Below the pieces are notes generated by a model. It had not been told where the DNA came from. It ran no database searches and was given only the letters and a program-made list of their open reading frames with translations. Both the position numbers and the translations under genes were made by a program. 64,000 nucleotides of DNA, taken from Oxobacter pfennigii. GTDB lineage: Bacteria > Bacillota > Clostridia > Clostridiales > Oxobacteraceae. Within the stretch, counting starts at the first letter, position 1, and the number at the start of each line of letters is the position of its first letter. Shown piece after piece: positions 8,515-17,657 of this stretch. The stretch is taken from the NCBI RefSeq assembly GCF_001317355.1, contig NZ_LKET01000051.1, positions 1 to 64,000 of the forward strand, written 5' to 3'.

Positions 8515-9486
8515 TTAATTCTCAAATGCCATTTTATATCTTTCCAGAACATCAACCATTTCTTTTTGTGCATTTATAGTATTCACCATGTTTTTGACAT
8601 CGGTGGAATTTTTCAGGCCTTTAATATACCAGGCCACATGCTTTCTCATTTCTTTAATCCCGTTAACCTCGCCTTTATAATCCACCATCATATTTATATG
8701 ATCTACTGCCGTCTGAATTCTTTCGGAAGGAGACGGCTCAGGAATTAAATCACCGGTTTTCAGATAATGTATTGTCCGTCTAAAAATCCAGGGGTTACCC
8801 ATAGCCCCCCTGGCAATCAATATTCCGTCACAGAGAGTTTCTTCTAAAAGTCCTTTAGCCGCCTGAGGTGAAAAAACATCCCCATTTCCTATGACAGGAA
8901 TTTTAACAGCCTTTTTTACTTCCTTTATTATATTCCAGTCTGCATGGCCTTCATACATCTGGGCTCTTGTCCTTCCATGAACAGTTACGGCACTGGCCCC
9001 GCTCTCCTCTGCCATAATTGCAAATTCGACGGCATTTATGCTATTATCATCCCAGCCCTTTCTGAATTTAACGGTTACGGGTACCTTTGAACCTTTAACC
9101 ACGCTTTTAATTATTCGTGATGCAAGGTCCGTATCCTTCATAAGGGCAGAACCTTCACAATTTTTTACAATCTTAGGTGCCGGGCAGCCCATATTAATAT
9201 CAATTATACTCACCCGCTCATCCCTGCTCACCAGGCCTGCCATCTCGCCCATTATTCCGGGGTCGGAGCCGAAAAGCTGAACTCCTGCAGGCGCCTCTTT
9301 CTCATGGATATCCAGCATGAGATGGGTCTTTGAGCTGTTATAATAAAGCCCTTTTGAACTTACCATCTCAGTATATACAAAACCGCAGCCCAGCTCTTTA
9401 CATATGACTCTGAAGGGTTTATCTGTAACACCCGCCATGGGGGCTAAAAAAACATTATTTTCAAATTCAATACTGCCTATCTTCAT
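8515..9486 (-). CDS. dusB: tRNA-dihydrouridine synthase DusB
   Basis: 323 aa TIM-barrel flavoprotein reducing specific uridines in the tRNA D-loop. FLAPMAGVTDKPFR at the N-terminus is the family signature; NMGCPAPKI near residue 99 holds the catalytic cysteine; GNGDVFS and ARGAMGNPW match the FMN-binding end of the barrel. A C-terminal helical domain follows. It lies 15 bases downstream of coaX, in the conserved coaX-dusB-greA-lysS neighbourhood, here interrupted by the two genes at 6485-8409. Confidence 0.95.
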   Translation of the reverse strand: MKIGSIEFENNVFLAPMAGVTDKPFRVICKELGCGFVYTEMVSSKGLYYNSSKTHLMLDIHEKEAPAGVQLFGSDPGIMGEMAGLVSRDERVSIIDINMGCPAPKIVKNCEGSALMKDTDLASRIIKSVVKGSKVPVTVKFRKGWDDNSINAVEFAIMAEESGASAVTVHGRTRAQMYEGHADWNIIKEVKKAVKIPVIGNGDVFSPQAAKGLLEETLCDGILIARGAMGNPWIFRRTIHYLKTGDLIPEPSPSERIQTAVDHINMMVDYKGEVNGIKEMRKHVAWYIKGLKNSTDVKNMVNTINAQKEMVDVLERYKMAFEN

Positions 9487-9501
9487 ATAAATTCACCGGG
9501 C

Positions 9502-10281
9502 CTATTCCTTGTTTTTTTCGTATATTATCCTCAATCCTTCTAACGTCAGATACCCGTTTACTTCATTTATAGATGAGGTTATCGATGCAATAAGCCTTGA
9601 TAACCCTCCTGTTGCTACGACATAAGGCTCTTTTTCATCGTATTTTTTCATCTCTTCCTTCATTTTCTTCACTATATATTCAACCTGGCCTGCATATCCG
9701 TATATTATACCCGATTGCATGCTCTGTACCGTATTCTTGCATATAATTGAATGTGGCTTTACAAGCTCTATCCTTGGAAGCTTGGCGGCTCTTGAAAATA
9801 AAGCCTCACTGGATATTATTATACCGGGCACTATGGCTCCCCCTAAGTAATCGCCGCCTGCAGTAACAGCGCAAAATGTGGTAGCCGTACCAAAGTCTAT
9901 TATAATCAAAGGACCTCCATATATTTCATGGGCTGCCACGGCATTTACAATTCTGTCCGCTCCCACTTCCTTGGGGTTATCATATTTAATATTTATACCC
10001 GTCTTTACCCCGGGCCCTACCACAACAGGGTCAATATCAAAATATTTCTTTATCATATGTTCAAAAGAATACATAATATTGGGAACAACGGAGGATATTA
10101 TAACCCCATCTATCATGTCCATACTATACCCGCTGCTTTCAAAGAGAGACTTAACCGTAATACCGAATTCATCGGAGGTTCTAGGTATATTCGTAGACAT
10201 CCTCCAATCTTTTAAAAGCTTATTACCTTCTAAAATGCCCAATACAATATTAGTATTGCCAACATCAATTACAAACAACAT
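9502..10281 (-). CDS. coaX: Type III pantothenate kinase
   Basis: 259 aa, the normal length. The N-terminal DVGNTN phosphate-binding motif, [11 protein letters not shown] (near 100) and IDFGTATTF (near 128) identify an ASKHA-fold pantothenate kinase of the CoaX class, which catalyses the first step of coenzyme A synthesis. The neighbouring ECF transporter subunit gene upstream fits with pantothenate import. CoaX and BirA are often neighbours in Clostridia; here the pyr operon and the transporter gene lie between them. Confidence 0.95.
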   Translation of the reverse strand: MLFVIDVGNTNIVLGILEGNKLLKDWRMSTNIPRTSDEFGITVKSLFESSGYSMDMIDGVIISSVVPNIMYSFEHMIKKYFDIDPVVVGPGVKTGINIKYDNPKEVGADRIVNAVAAHEIYGGPLIIIDFGTATTFCAVTAGGDYLGGAIVPGIIISSEALFSRAAKLPRIELVKPHSIICKNTVQSMQSGIIYGYAGQVEYIVKKMKEEMKKYDEKEPYVVATGGLSRLIASITSSINEVNGYLTLEGLRIIYEKNKE

Positions 10282-10301
10282 AATTTTTCCTCCATATTAA
10301 T

Positions 10302-10323
10302 TAAGGCAGACAAAAGTCTGCCT
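10302..10323 (-). terminator. Hairpin between the ECF gene and coaX
   Basis: AAGGCAGAC/GTCTGCCTT with an AAAA loop is a perfect 9-bp stem lying just after the transporter stop codon. The tail is AT-rich (TTAATTAAT on the transcribed strand), so it could end or attenuate transcription before coaX. Confidence 0.6.
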
Positions 10324-10327
10324 TACA

Positions 10328-10897
10328 TCATTTTCTGGTTCTGTTCAATGCCTTCACTATTGCTGCAATTAACACAACAGCAACTGCAATCTCGGCTAAA
10401 CCGTTAGTGGCTGCAACGCCTAAAAGCACCTTCCCTAAATTATCCATGGTTATTCCCCTGATATTGGCAAACTGCTGCGCTGCCACTAAATAAATCATTC
10501 CAAGTACTCCCACAGTGTTGGTGGCTGTACCTACAACAGCAGCTAAAATTGAACTTTTTGATGCCCTGTATATATAGGCTGAAAGCACGCCTATCAGTAT
10601 TCTGGGCACAATTGATACCATCGGATTGAGAAATACCGGGGCAAGGGGAGTGGAAAGATTGCTTACAAGACTGGCTACTCCAAATATCAGGCCTACTGCC
10701 GCTCCGGCAAGAGGTCCCTCCAATATGGCAGCGACTATAACGGGTATGTGCATAAATGTGATTCGTATAACTCCTACCTGTATGAATCCAAAAGGAGTCA
10801 GACTCATTACTGCTGCTATAGCACCAAGCAAGGCTATAGTTGTCAATTTCCTCGTGTTGAAGGAAGACTGACTGGTAGCATTTACTGCATTTTTCAT
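10328..10897 (-). CDS. ECF transporter S component, probably pantothenate (PanT-like)
   Basis: 189 aa with about six hydrophobic segments and the KLTTIALLGAIAAVMSLTP opening typical of energy-coupling-factor substrate-binding (S) proteins. FGFIQVGVIRITFMHIPVI is a typical substrate-pocket segment. The adjacent pantothenate kinase gene suggests pantothenate as the ligand; this is inference from position. The shared ECF ATPase and EcfT genes are not in the window, as expected for a group II system. It is preceded by a structured leader (10933-10987). AGGAGG lies before the ATG. Confidence 0.82.
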   Translation of the reverse strand: MKNAVNATSQSSFNTRKLTTIALLGAIAAVMSLTPFGFIQVGVIRITFMHIPVIVAAILEGPLAGAAVGLIFGVASLVSNLSTPLAPVFLNPMVSIVPRILIGVLSAYIYRASKSSILAAVVGTATNTVGVLGMIYLVAAQQFANIRGITMDNLGKVLLGVAATNGLAEIAVAVVLIAAIVKALNRTRK

Positions 10898-10932
10898 TTT
10901 TAAAACCTCCTGTTCCAGTTCTTTTTAAGATA

Positions 10933-10987
10933 CCGGACAAATTAATAAATAAATTTTTTGTAGTCCGGCTCAATTTTTGATGCCGGC
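10933..10987 (-). promoter_or_regulatory. Leader with two mutually exclusive hairpins
   Basis: On the minus strand CCGGC pairs with GCCGG (first stem), while CCGGAC, which overlaps that second arm, pairs with GTCCGG about 24 bases on (second stem, 10933-10968). The two stems share the same GCCGGAC bases and cannot coexist. The element lies 25-60 bases upstream of the ribosome site of the ECF gene. It could be a regulatory RNA; I do not recognise a known riboswitch class. Confidence 0.35.
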
Positions 10988-11115
10988 TTTACAAGTCTAT
11001 GTTACCATAAAATCTTGTTTTTTTAAATATGCTATAGCCTCAATGAGCTATATGGATTTCAAAAGAGAATAGTTAACAAAATATTACAAAAACTATATAC
11101 TCTAAGAGCTTATAA

Positions 11116-12012
11116 TTATATAATTCCTCTTATCTCGCCTAAACTTTTTATATTTTCTCCAATCATGAATTTTTCTATCCCGTCGATAATATCAATACAA
11201 ATATCAGGCTTTATGAAGTTGCCGCTTCCTACCTGCACTGCAGCTGCTCCTGCCATTATAAATTCCAGAGCATCCTGGGAAGATATAATGCCGCCCACTC
11301 CTACAACGGGAACATCAACTGCTCCTGCCACCTCATATACCATCCTAAGGGCAATAGGTTTAATGGAAGGTCCTGAGAGTCCGGCCGTAATGTTGTCAAA
11401 TACCGGCTTTCTTCTTTTAATATCAATGGCCATGGCTTTAAAGGTATTTACCAGAGAAAGTACATCTGCCCCCGCCTCAACGCAGGTTATTGCCATTTTA
11501 ACTATATCCTCTGCATTGGGAGAAAGCTTTACCATGAGAGGTTTTTTACATATATCCCTTACCTTTGAAACTATATCAAAGGCATCGGCACATTTTATGC
11601 CAAAGGCCATACCTCCGCTTTTAACATTGGGGCAGGAAATATTAAGCTCAACCATATCCACATCGGTATCATTCAGCTTTTCAATCCCCTTTATATATTC
11701 TTCTATTGTTCCTCCGCCAAGGTTGGCTATGACAACAGTGTCAAGGCTTTTCATAAATGGAAGCTCATCTTTTATAAACCCGTCGACCCCCGGGTTTTGC
11801 AGGCCCACGCTGTTTAATATTCCGCTTGATGTCTCATATATCCTTAGTCCGTTATTGCCTTCTTTTTTATTTAAAGTAAGCCCCTTTGATGAAATACCCC
11901 CTAAGCGGGATATATCAAAGAGTTCCTTGTATTCCCGCCCGAATCCGAAGGTACCTGACGCGGCAATAAGGGGATTTTTAAACTCTATTCCGCAAATATT
12001 AACATTAAGCAT
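11116..12012 (-). CDS. pyrD: Dihydroorotate dehydrogenase B, catalytic subunit
   Basis: 298 aa from ATG 12012, which overlaps the pyrK stop codon by eight bases. The FMN-barrel protein starts with [32 protein letters not shown] (near 130) contains the cysteine used as catalytic base in the NAD-linked (PyrDB) class. It oxidises dihydroorotate to orotate in pyrimidine synthesis and works with the PyrK subunit encoded just upstream. A longer in-frame version exists but would lie deep inside pyrK. Confidence 0.95.
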   Translation of the reverse strand: MLNVNICGIEFKNPLIAASGTFGFGREYKELFDISRLGGISSKGLTLNKKEGNNGLRIYETSSGILNSVGLQNPGVDGFIKDELPFMKSLDTVVIANLGGGTIEEYIKGIEKLNDTDVDMVELNISCPNVKSGGMAFGIKCADAFDIVSKVRDICKKPLMVKLSPNAEDIVKMAITCVEAGADVLSLVNTFKAMAIDIKRRKPVFDNITAGLSGPSIKPIALRMVYEVAGAVDVPVVGVGGIISSQDALEFIMAGAAAVQVGSGNFIKPDICIDIIDGIEKFMIGENIKSLGEIRGII

Positions 12013-12742
12013 CAAAGAGCACATCCTTTCCGTTAAAAACCGGGCCATCCTTGCACGCCCTTTTATTACCTTCTCTAGTCTTGCAGGCACATACCAGGCA
12101 TGCTCCTATTCCGCAGGCCATATGCTTCTCCATGGAAATGTACACAGGCACATCCCCTGCATTACACATTTCAACCACTTTTTTCATCATAATTTCAGGG
12201 CCGCAACAAAGGACGGAAGAATATACACTTGGGTCAAAGATATCCGTTATAAAACCCTTATGGCCAGACTTTCCAGTATCTGTTGAAAATTTTATGCTGT
12301 CAACATACTTCCTAAAATCTTCTATTATATAAGTATCGTCCCTGAAGCCTGCATATAAATCCAAGCTTACACCCTTTAATTCTTTGGCTGTATAAAACAT
12401 GGGAGCAACACCTATTCCTCCGGCTACCAGTGCCACTTTACCCTTTAATCCTGATAAATCAAAACCATTGCCCAAAGGCCCTAAAAGCTCAATTTCATCC
12501 CCTGTATCAAGGCTGCTAAATTGTACTGTGCCCCTGCCTTTTACCTCATATAAAAAGGATATTTTATCCTTAATTTTATCGTGTATGCTTATGGGCCTTG
12601 AAAGTATGGGCTCAGTCCCCCATGCCCTCAGCATATAAAACTGCCCTGGCTTGCCTTCAAAGCTTCCTTTAACAGACAGCTTGTATATGCCTTTTGAAAC
12701 AATTTCATTTTCACAAACACTGTATTTATGATAGGATATCAT
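12005..12742 (-). CDS. pyrK: Dihydroorotate dehydrogenase, electron transfer subunit
   Basis: 245 aa flavoprotein of the ferredoxin-reductase family. An N-terminal FAD-binding barrel (RPISIHD near 50) is followed by an NAD domain ([18 protein letters not shown] near 105). A C-terminal cysteine cluster [12 protein letters not shown], plus a later Cys, holds a [2Fe-2S] centre. It passes electrons from PyrD to NAD+. The gene is two bases from pyrC and overlaps pyrD, showing tight translational coupling within the pyr operon. Confidence 0.95.
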   Translation of the reverse strand: MISYHKYSVCENEIVSKGIYKLSVKGSFEGKPGQFYMLRAWGTEPILSRPISIHDKIKDKISFLYEVKGRGTVQFSSLDTGDEIELLGPLGNGFDLSGLKGKVALVAGGIGVAPMFYTAKELKGVSLDLYAGFRDDTYIIEDFRKYVDSIKFSTDTGKSGHKGFITDIFDPSVYSSVLCCGPEIMMKKVVEMCNAGDVPVYISMEKHMACGIGACLVCACKTREGNKRACKDGPVFNGKDVLFDA

Positions 12743-12744
12743 CT

Positions 12745-13935
12745 TTATCCCTCCAGACTATAGACAGTTTTTCCGCCCTTAATTGTCCTTATTACTATGC
12801 CGTAAAGCTCCATCCCGTCGATTGGAGTATTTTTACCCTTGGATTGAAATTCATCTGCCTGCACCTTATACATATTATCGATATCCACTAGGACCACATC
12901 TCCGTCATATCCTATTTTTATTTCACCTTTGTTAAGGCCAAGAATTCTCGAAGGTTTTTTTGACATTACTTCACTCAGCTTATTAAGACTTATATGTCCT
13001 TTCTTAACAAGCTTTGTAAAAGAAAATGAAAAGGCTGTCTCTATGCCTGAAATTCCCGGTGAGCCCTTTTTTTTATCTTCAATGCTGTGGGGTGCATGGT
13101 CTGTCGCAATTGCATCTGCCCATCCCTCTCTTAATGCGTAAATCAAACAGTCAACATCCTCTTTTTTTCTCAAGGGAGGATTTACCCGATAATCGATATC
13201 ATCCGTCAGTGCAAGATGGTGGGGTGACACTTCGCAGGTAATGCTATAACCCATCTTTTTCGCCCTTATGATTTCTTCCATTGATTCTTTGGTGCTGACA
13301 TGAGCCATATGAAGATGGCATCCCGTATGTCTTGCAAGATACAAATCCCTTATGGTCATCAAATCCTCTGCCATTCTGGTATCATGGGGGGTCATGTCGC
13401 TGTTTTCTGCATGGGACAGTATTACAAAGCCCTTTTCTTTAGCTTTTATCATGGCTTTATACATTACACTGTCGTTTAACACCCCTTTCCCATCGTCGGA
13501 AATTACCTTTACCGAAGAATCAATTCTGTCCAGGTGGTCTATATCAACACCGTTAAAATCTTTTGTAATTGAAACAGCCTGAAAAATATCAACCAGTCCT
13601 ATTTGCTGCGCTTTATTTAATACATAGTTCACAGTTTCCATGGTGCTTACTACAGGATTTGTGTTGGCCATTAAATTTACTGCCGTGTATCCGCCTCTTA
13701 CAGCAGCTTTGCTTCCTGAGAGCAAATCTTCCTTATAGGTAAGCCCCGGGTCTCTCATGTGGGCATGTAAATCTATAAAGGAGGGAAGGAGCAACAGCCC
13801 TTCCCCATTTATTGTTTCACAATCCTTGTTTAAGTTTTTTCCAATTTCATTTATAATTCCGTCTTTAATATAAACATCGCCGATAAAATCCTGGGAGCAG
13901 TCAACTATCCTTCCATTCTTAATAAGGACTTCCAT
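12745..13935 (-). CDS. pyrC: Dihydroorotase
   Basis: 396 aa amidohydrolase. DLHAHMRDPG (near 57) gives two zinc-binding histidines, GYTAVNLMANTNPV follows, and ATDHAPHSIEDK (near 285) carries the catalytic aspartate. It cyclises carbamoyl-aspartate to dihydroorotate. The length and motifs fit the class I (PyrC of Gram-positives) type. The gene lies third in the pyr operon, 11 bases after pyrI. Confidence 0.94.
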   Translation of the reverse strand: MEVLIKNGRIVDCSQDFIGDVYIKDGIINEIGKNLNKDCETINGEGLLLLPSFIDLHAHMRDPGLTYKEDLLSGSKAAVRGGYTAVNLMANTNPVVSTMETVNYVLNKAQQIGLVDIFQAVSITKDFNGVDIDHLDRIDSSVKVISDDGKGVLNDSVMYKAMIKAKEKGFVILSHAENSDMTPHDTRMAEDLMTIRDLYLARHTGCHLHMAHVSTKESMEEIIRAKKMGYSITCEVSPHHLALTDDIDYRVNPPLRKKEDVDCLIYALREGWADAIATDHAPHSIEDKKKGSPGISGIETAFSFSFTKLVKKGHISLNKLSEVMSKKPSRILGLNKGEIKIGYDGDVVLVDIDNMYKVQADEFQSKGKNTPIDGMELYGIVIRTIKGGKTVYSLEG

Positions 13936-13946
13936 GTATCCGCCTC

Positions 13947-14369
13947 CTAAAGCTTGTAAATTTCATCGCAGTATTCACACCTGTATTCTCCCTTGGAGGC
14001 ATCTACAAGGTAAAAACCATTCGTTATATTGCTCTCTACAGAAGTTACACATCTTGGATTTTTGCACTTCAGCATATCCTTTACATTTGAAGGAGGCTGT
14101 ACCTTAATCTTTTCTTTTATCTTCTCTCCTTCAATGACGTCTATTGTGATATCTGGGTCAATAAGTCCTAATACAGTAAAATCAAAATCTATGGCGTTTT
14201 CAATCTTTATTATGTCTTTCCTCCCCAGCTTCTGGCTAGGGACATTCATTAAAAGAGCCACGGTATAATCGGTTTTGTCCAAGCCTAAATAATTGAATAT
14301 TTTCATTCCAAGTCCTGCTTTTATATGGTCGATAACAATGCCGTTGGTTATACTGTTTATGGTTAGCAT
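13947..14369 (-). CDS. pyrI: Aspartate carbamoyltransferase regulatory subunit
   Basis: 140 aa. An N-terminal allosteric nucleotide-binding domain ([17 protein letters not shown]) precedes a zinc domain with four cysteines (CKNPRCV and CEYC). It would combine with PyrB to give an ATP/CTP-regulated holoenzyme. It overlaps the pyrB stop by seven bases. B. subtilis lacks PyrI, whereas Clostridium species often have this pair. Confidence 0.95.
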   Translation of the reverse strand: MLTINSITNGIVIDHIKAGLGMKIFNYLGLDKTDYTVALLMNVPSQKLGRKDIIKIENAIDFDFTVLGLIDPDITIDVIEGEKIKEKIKVQPPSNVKDMLKCKNPRCVTSVESNITNGFYLVDASKGEYRCEYCDEIYKL

Positions 14370-15295
14370 AATTCATCCACCCCCAATAATTTTGCAATCA
14401 ATGCCATCCTTACAAACATGCCGTATTTAGCCTGTTTGAAATAATACGCTCTTTTATCGTTGTCCACTTCATAGGAAATTTCGTTTACCCTGGGCAGCGG
14501 ATGCAGCACCATCATCTCAGGGTTTGCCTTTTTCATCTTTTCACAGTCTAATATATAGCTGTCCTTAAGCCTTAAGTAATCATCCTCATTGGCAAATCTC
14601 TCACGCTGGACCCTTGTCATATACAATATATCAAGGTCTCCTATGACGCTTTCTAAATTTTTGCATTCTAAAAATTCCACATTGTTTTTCTGAAGAATTA
14701 TTTCTTTTATATATTCAGGTATTTTAAGCTCATCCGGTGATATCAATATAAATTTATTGTTGCTGTACCTTGACATTGCTTTTATCAGAGAGTGTACAGT
14801 CCTTCCGAATTTCAAATCCCCGCAAAGGCCTATGGTAAGATCCGTCAATCTTCTTTTTTCAGATCTTATGGTCAAAAGATCCGTCAAGGTCTGGGTAGGA
14901 TGCTGATGCCCCCCGTCACCTGCATTTATAACAGGTATATCCGAATGCATGGACGCTACCTTCGGTGCACCTTCCTTAGGATGCCTCATAACGGCTATAT
15001 CGGTATAGCATGCCACCGTACGTATGGTATCGGCTATACTCTCTCCTTTTGATACCGAACTGGAGCCAGGTTCCGAAAAACCAATCACTTGACCGCCAAG
15101 GCGAAGCATTGCAGCTTCAAAGCTGAATCTGGTCCTGGTACTTGGTTCGTAAAAAAGGGTCGCAAGGAGCTTCCCTTTGCAAACATCGGCGTATTTTCTC
15201 TGGTCCTCTATAATTTTATCCGCCAGATCAAAAACTTGCGCCATCTCTTCAACTGTAAAATCCATGGGGTCTATTAAATGCCTTCCTTTTAACAC
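14363..15295 (-). CDS. pyrB: Aspartate carbamoyltransferase catalytic subunit
   Basis: 310 aa. [13 protein letters not shown] (near 50) binds carbamoyl phosphate and HPTQTLTDL and HPLPRVNEI are the usual aspartate-site segments. It catalyses the first committed pyrimidine step. The start is GTG at 15295, six bases after GGAGGAG. That ribosome site forms part of a PyrR-type hairpin (15307-15337), so translation is probably regulated. It is first in the pyrB-pyrI-pyrC-pyrK-pyrD operon; no pyrR gene is present in the window. Confidence 0.96.
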   Translation of the reverse strand: MLKGRHLIDPMDFTVEEMAQVFDLADKIIEDQRKYADVCKGKLLATLFYEPSTRTRFSFEAAMLRLGGQVIGFSEPGSSSVSKGESIADTIRTVACYTDIAVMRHPKEGAPKVASMHSDIPVINAGDGGHQHPTQTLTDLLTIRSEKRRLTDLTIGLCGDLKFGRTVHSLIKAMSRYSNNKFILISPDELKIPEYIKEIILQKNNVEFLECKNLESVIGDLDILYMTRVQRERFANEDDYLRLKDSYILDCEKMKKANPEMMVLHPLPRVNEISYEVDNDKRAYYFKQAKYGMFVRMALIAKLLGVDELC

Positions 15296-15306
15296 AGTTT
15301 TCTCCT

Positions 15307-15337
15307 CCTTTTTAGACTCTCTGGACTAATTTAAAGG
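15307..15337 (-). promoter_or_regulatory. PyrR-type RNA hairpin overlapping the pyrB ribosome site
   Basis: The minus strand contains AGTCCAGAGAGTCT, close to the known PyrR-binding loop (TCCAGAGAGG core). It is flanked by CCTTT and AAAGG arms. The 3' arm overlaps the first bases of AAAGGAGGAG, the pyrB ribosome binding site, so the folded form should hide it. Confidence 0.7.
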
Positions 15338-15347
15338 TTACATCATC

Positions 15348-15373
15348 AAAAAAGCCTTCCGCTATGGGAAGGC
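15348..15373 (-). terminator. Attenuator terminator of the pyr leader
   Basis: GCCTTCC/GGAAGGC with a six-base loop is followed by six T residues on the minus strand. It lies between the pyr promoter and pyrB. Its 5' arm CCTTCCC can alternatively pair with GGGAAGG in the upstream PyrR-type hairpin, giving an antiterminator. Confidence 0.85.
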
Positions 15374-15412
15374 ATAAAAAGACCTGATATAATGTATATC
15401 ATTTATGTTCAT

Positions 15413-15443
15413 CCTTCCCGGCCTCTCGGGACCAGCTTAAAGG
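15413..15443 (-). promoter_or_regulatory. Upstream PyrR-type hairpin (anti-antiterminator)
   Basis: The minus strand reads GGTCCCGAGAGGCC between CCTT and AAGG arms, matching the shape of PyrR-binding loops. It contains GGGAAGG, the partner of the attenuator stem. PyrR-UMP binding here would free the terminator and shut off the operon, as in B. subtilis. Confidence 0.7.
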
Positions 15444-15452
15444 TTTTTTTTA

Positions 15453-15481
15453 ATAGTAGCATGGATTGGCTTTAAAGTCAA
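15453..15481 (-). promoter_or_regulatory. pyr operon promoter
   Basis: TTGACT (15476-15481) and TACTAT (15453-15458) are separated by 17 bases on the minus strand, with transcription starting near 15446, just before the first PyrR-type hairpin. The promoter starts nine bases after the birA stop codon. Confidence 0.75.
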
Positions 15482-15489
15482 TTGACCAA

Positions 15490-16467
15490 TCACACATATG
15501 TACCTAATCCTCTCACCGAAACGTCTCCTGACACGATTTTTCTCTCTTCTCCGTTATCAAGCCTGATTACCAGAAGACCTTCTCCGGTTATGTCACAGGC
15601 TAATCCTTCAATGGTCCCTTTTATGGAAGCTGCTTTAACCCTTTTGTTCAGCGTGACGGAATAGCTTTTAAACTCCTCCAGAATATTTTTTAAACCTTGT
15701 TCTTTAAAATCCTTATATAAACTTTCAAGCTGATATAAAACCTCTGCTAATAAGACTCTCCGTTCATATTCCTTTTTTCCCTCGATTTTAAGGGAAGTAG
15801 CAATATTTTTTAGCTCCTCGGGAAAATCAGAAGTATTTACATTAATACCCACACCTGCGATTATGTAATTTACTGCATCGGCTTCGGAGCTCATTTCGGT
15901 CAAAATACCGCATACTTTTTTCCCATTTATTATTACATCATTAGGCCATTTTATACCCGCCTTTAATGATGTTATGTTCCTTAAAGCTCTGCAGACAGCA
16001 GTCCCTAAAACAATGGTTATGCCCGGTGCATCCTGGGGTTTTATAAAAGGCCTTAAAACAACTGAAAAAGCTATGGATTGACGGCTTTTTGTTTCCCATG
16101 GCCTTCCCAATCTTCCTTTACCTTTAGTCTGCTCCTCGGCTATAACCACAAGCCCTTCACTGAAACCCTCCATTGCATATTGGCGGGCTACATTGTTGGT
16201 GCTGTCCGTCACATCAAAATATATAATTTCACGTCCTATGAAGCGGGTATTAATCAAGGGCAACACCTCTTTAGGCGTTAGTAAATCCGGCGATTTTAAA
16301 AGCTTGTATCCTTTTTTCGAAACAGCTTCTATTATATAGCCTTCTTCTTTTAATGCCTTCATATGCTTCCATATGGCAGCTCTGGACACCCCAAGGGATT
16401 TGCTTATCTCTTCTCCCGAAACAAAATCCATGCTTTCTTTTATTATTTCAAGTATTTTTTCTTTCAT
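15490..16467 (-). CDS. birA: Bifunctional biotin protein ligase / biotin operon repressor
   Basis: 325 aa. An N-terminal winged helix-turn-helix (ISKSLGVSRAAIWKHMKALKEEG, about 20-42; quoted in part) precedes the ligase domain with KGKGRLGRPW (biotin/ATP loop, near 115) and KWPNDVIINGKKVCG. A C-terminal SH3-like domain follows. It attaches biotin to carrier lysines and probably represses biotin genes. A substrate is present in this window, the carrier protein at 31144-31569 with EAMKMENE. Confidence 0.95.
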   Translation of the reverse strand: MKEKILEIIKESMDFVSGEEISKSLGVSRAAIWKHMKALKEEGYIIEAVSKKGYKLLKSPDLLTPKEVLPLINTRFIGREIIYFDVTDSTNNVARQYAMEGFSEGLVVIAEEQTKGKGRLGRPWETKSRQSIAFSVVLRPFIKPQDAPGITIVLGTAVCRALRNITSLKAGIKWPNDVIINGKKVCGILTEMSSEADAVNYIIAGVGINVNTSDFPEELKNIATSLKIEGKKEYERRVLLAEVLYQLESLYKDFKEQGLKNILEEFKSYSVTLNKRVKAASIKGTIEGLACDITGEGLLVIRLDNGEERKIVSGDVSVRGLGTYV

Positions 16468-16649
16468 AATGGCACCGCCTCATCCTATGTTTATATAATA
16501 GAGTATTTCCAATACTTTTCATCGGAAATCTTCTGATGTATACTATAAATAATATTCTAGCACTGTAACAGTAAAATAAAAAGTTTTGTAATGATATTAA
16601 AACTTATGTTTTCAAATATTAATATAGTTTAGATAAAGGAGCTGAAAAA

Positions 16650-17504
16650 ATGAGTCTGGATATTTTAAACAAACCATACCTTCTATTTGACGGGGCCATG
16701 GGTTCCATGCTTTTACAAAGAGGCCTTAAATTAGGCGAGCATCCCGAGGCTCTGAATATTACCAATCCCGATCTTATAGAAAGCATACACAAACAATATA
16801 TCGATGCAGGAAGCCATGCCGTAACGACAAATACCTTCGGCGCCAATGAAATAAGATTGAAAGGCTGTGAATACAGCGTTGAAAGTCTGGTACGTGCAGG
16901 CGTTAAAATTGCACGGTCGGCAGCCAAGGATAAACTGGTAGCCTTAGATGTGGGCCCTACGGGTGAATTCATGGATCCAATAGGAGAATTAACTAAAGAT
17001 CGGGCATATAAGATATTTACCGACGCAATACTCCCCGGAGAAGATGAAGGCGCCGACCTGATACTAATGGAAACTTTCTCAAGTTTAGATGAAGCAGAGT
17101 GCGCTGTTTTGGCAGCCAAAAAAAATACCAAGCTTCCGGTAATATGTACTTTTACTTTTGAAGCTAACGGCAAAACACTGGTAGGCCATGATGTAAAATC
17201 AATAGTTGAAGCCATGCAAAAGTCAGGTGTAGATGCACTGGGCATAAACTGTTCATTAGGTCCTAAGGATATGCTTCCCATAGTTTATGAAATGCTTTCT
17301 TTATCCGAGGTTCCTGTTATGGTTCAGCCCAATGCCGGTCTTCCAAAAATTGTCGACGGCAAGGCAATATATGCCATAACTCCCGAAGAATTTGCCGAGT
17401 ATATTGTTACAATGAAGAAAAAAGGCGTAAAAATATTGGGAGGGTGCTGCGGCACCACTCCGGATTTTATCAAGGCAATAAAATCCTCTTTGTCCGGTTT
17501 ATAA
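16650..17504 (+). CDS. Homocysteine S-methyltransferase-like protein
   Basis: 284 aa consisting of the homocysteine-binding barrel also found at the N-terminus of cobalamin-dependent MetH and in betaine-homocysteine methyltransferase. FDGAMGSMLLQRG opens the protein. GINCSLGP (near 192) and GGCCGT (near 270) supply the three zinc-ligand cysteines. No folate or cobalamin domain follows, so the methyl donor is unknown: S-methylmethionine, betaine or a separate corrinoid partner. AAAGGAG precedes the ATG. It is a single-gene unit with a terminator after it. Confidence 0.88.
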   Translation: MSLDILNKPYLLFDGAMGSMLLQRGLKLGEHPEALNITNPDLIESIHKQYIDAGSHAVTTNTFGANEIRLKGCEYSVESLVRAGVKIARSAAKDKLVALDVGPTGEFMDPIGELTKDRAYKIFTDAILPGEDEGADLILMETFSSLDEAECAVLAAKKNTKLPVICTFTFEANGKTLVGHDVKSIVEAMQKSGVDALGINCSLGPKDMLPIVYEMLSLSEVPVMVQPNAGLPKIVDGKAIYAITPEEFAEYIVTMKKKGVKILGGCCGTTPDFIKAIKSSLSGL

Positions 17505-17518
17505 TATTTTGAAATAAA

Positions 17519-17550
17519 CCTGGTTTCAACTTGAAGCCAGGCATTTTTTT
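17519..17550 (+). terminator. Terminator after the methyltransferase gene
   Basis: CCTGGTTTCAA/TTGAAGCCAGG forms an 11-bp stem with one G-T pair, followed by seven T residues. It separates this gene from asnB. Confidence 0.9.
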
Positions 17551-17657
17551 ATCTTCAGATATGAAGGCATAAATTACCCCTTTAATATCACCTTTTCAAT
17601 TGTTTTTCATATGATAGATTAGTTGAAAATGAAAATCAGTAAGAGGAGATGACCATT

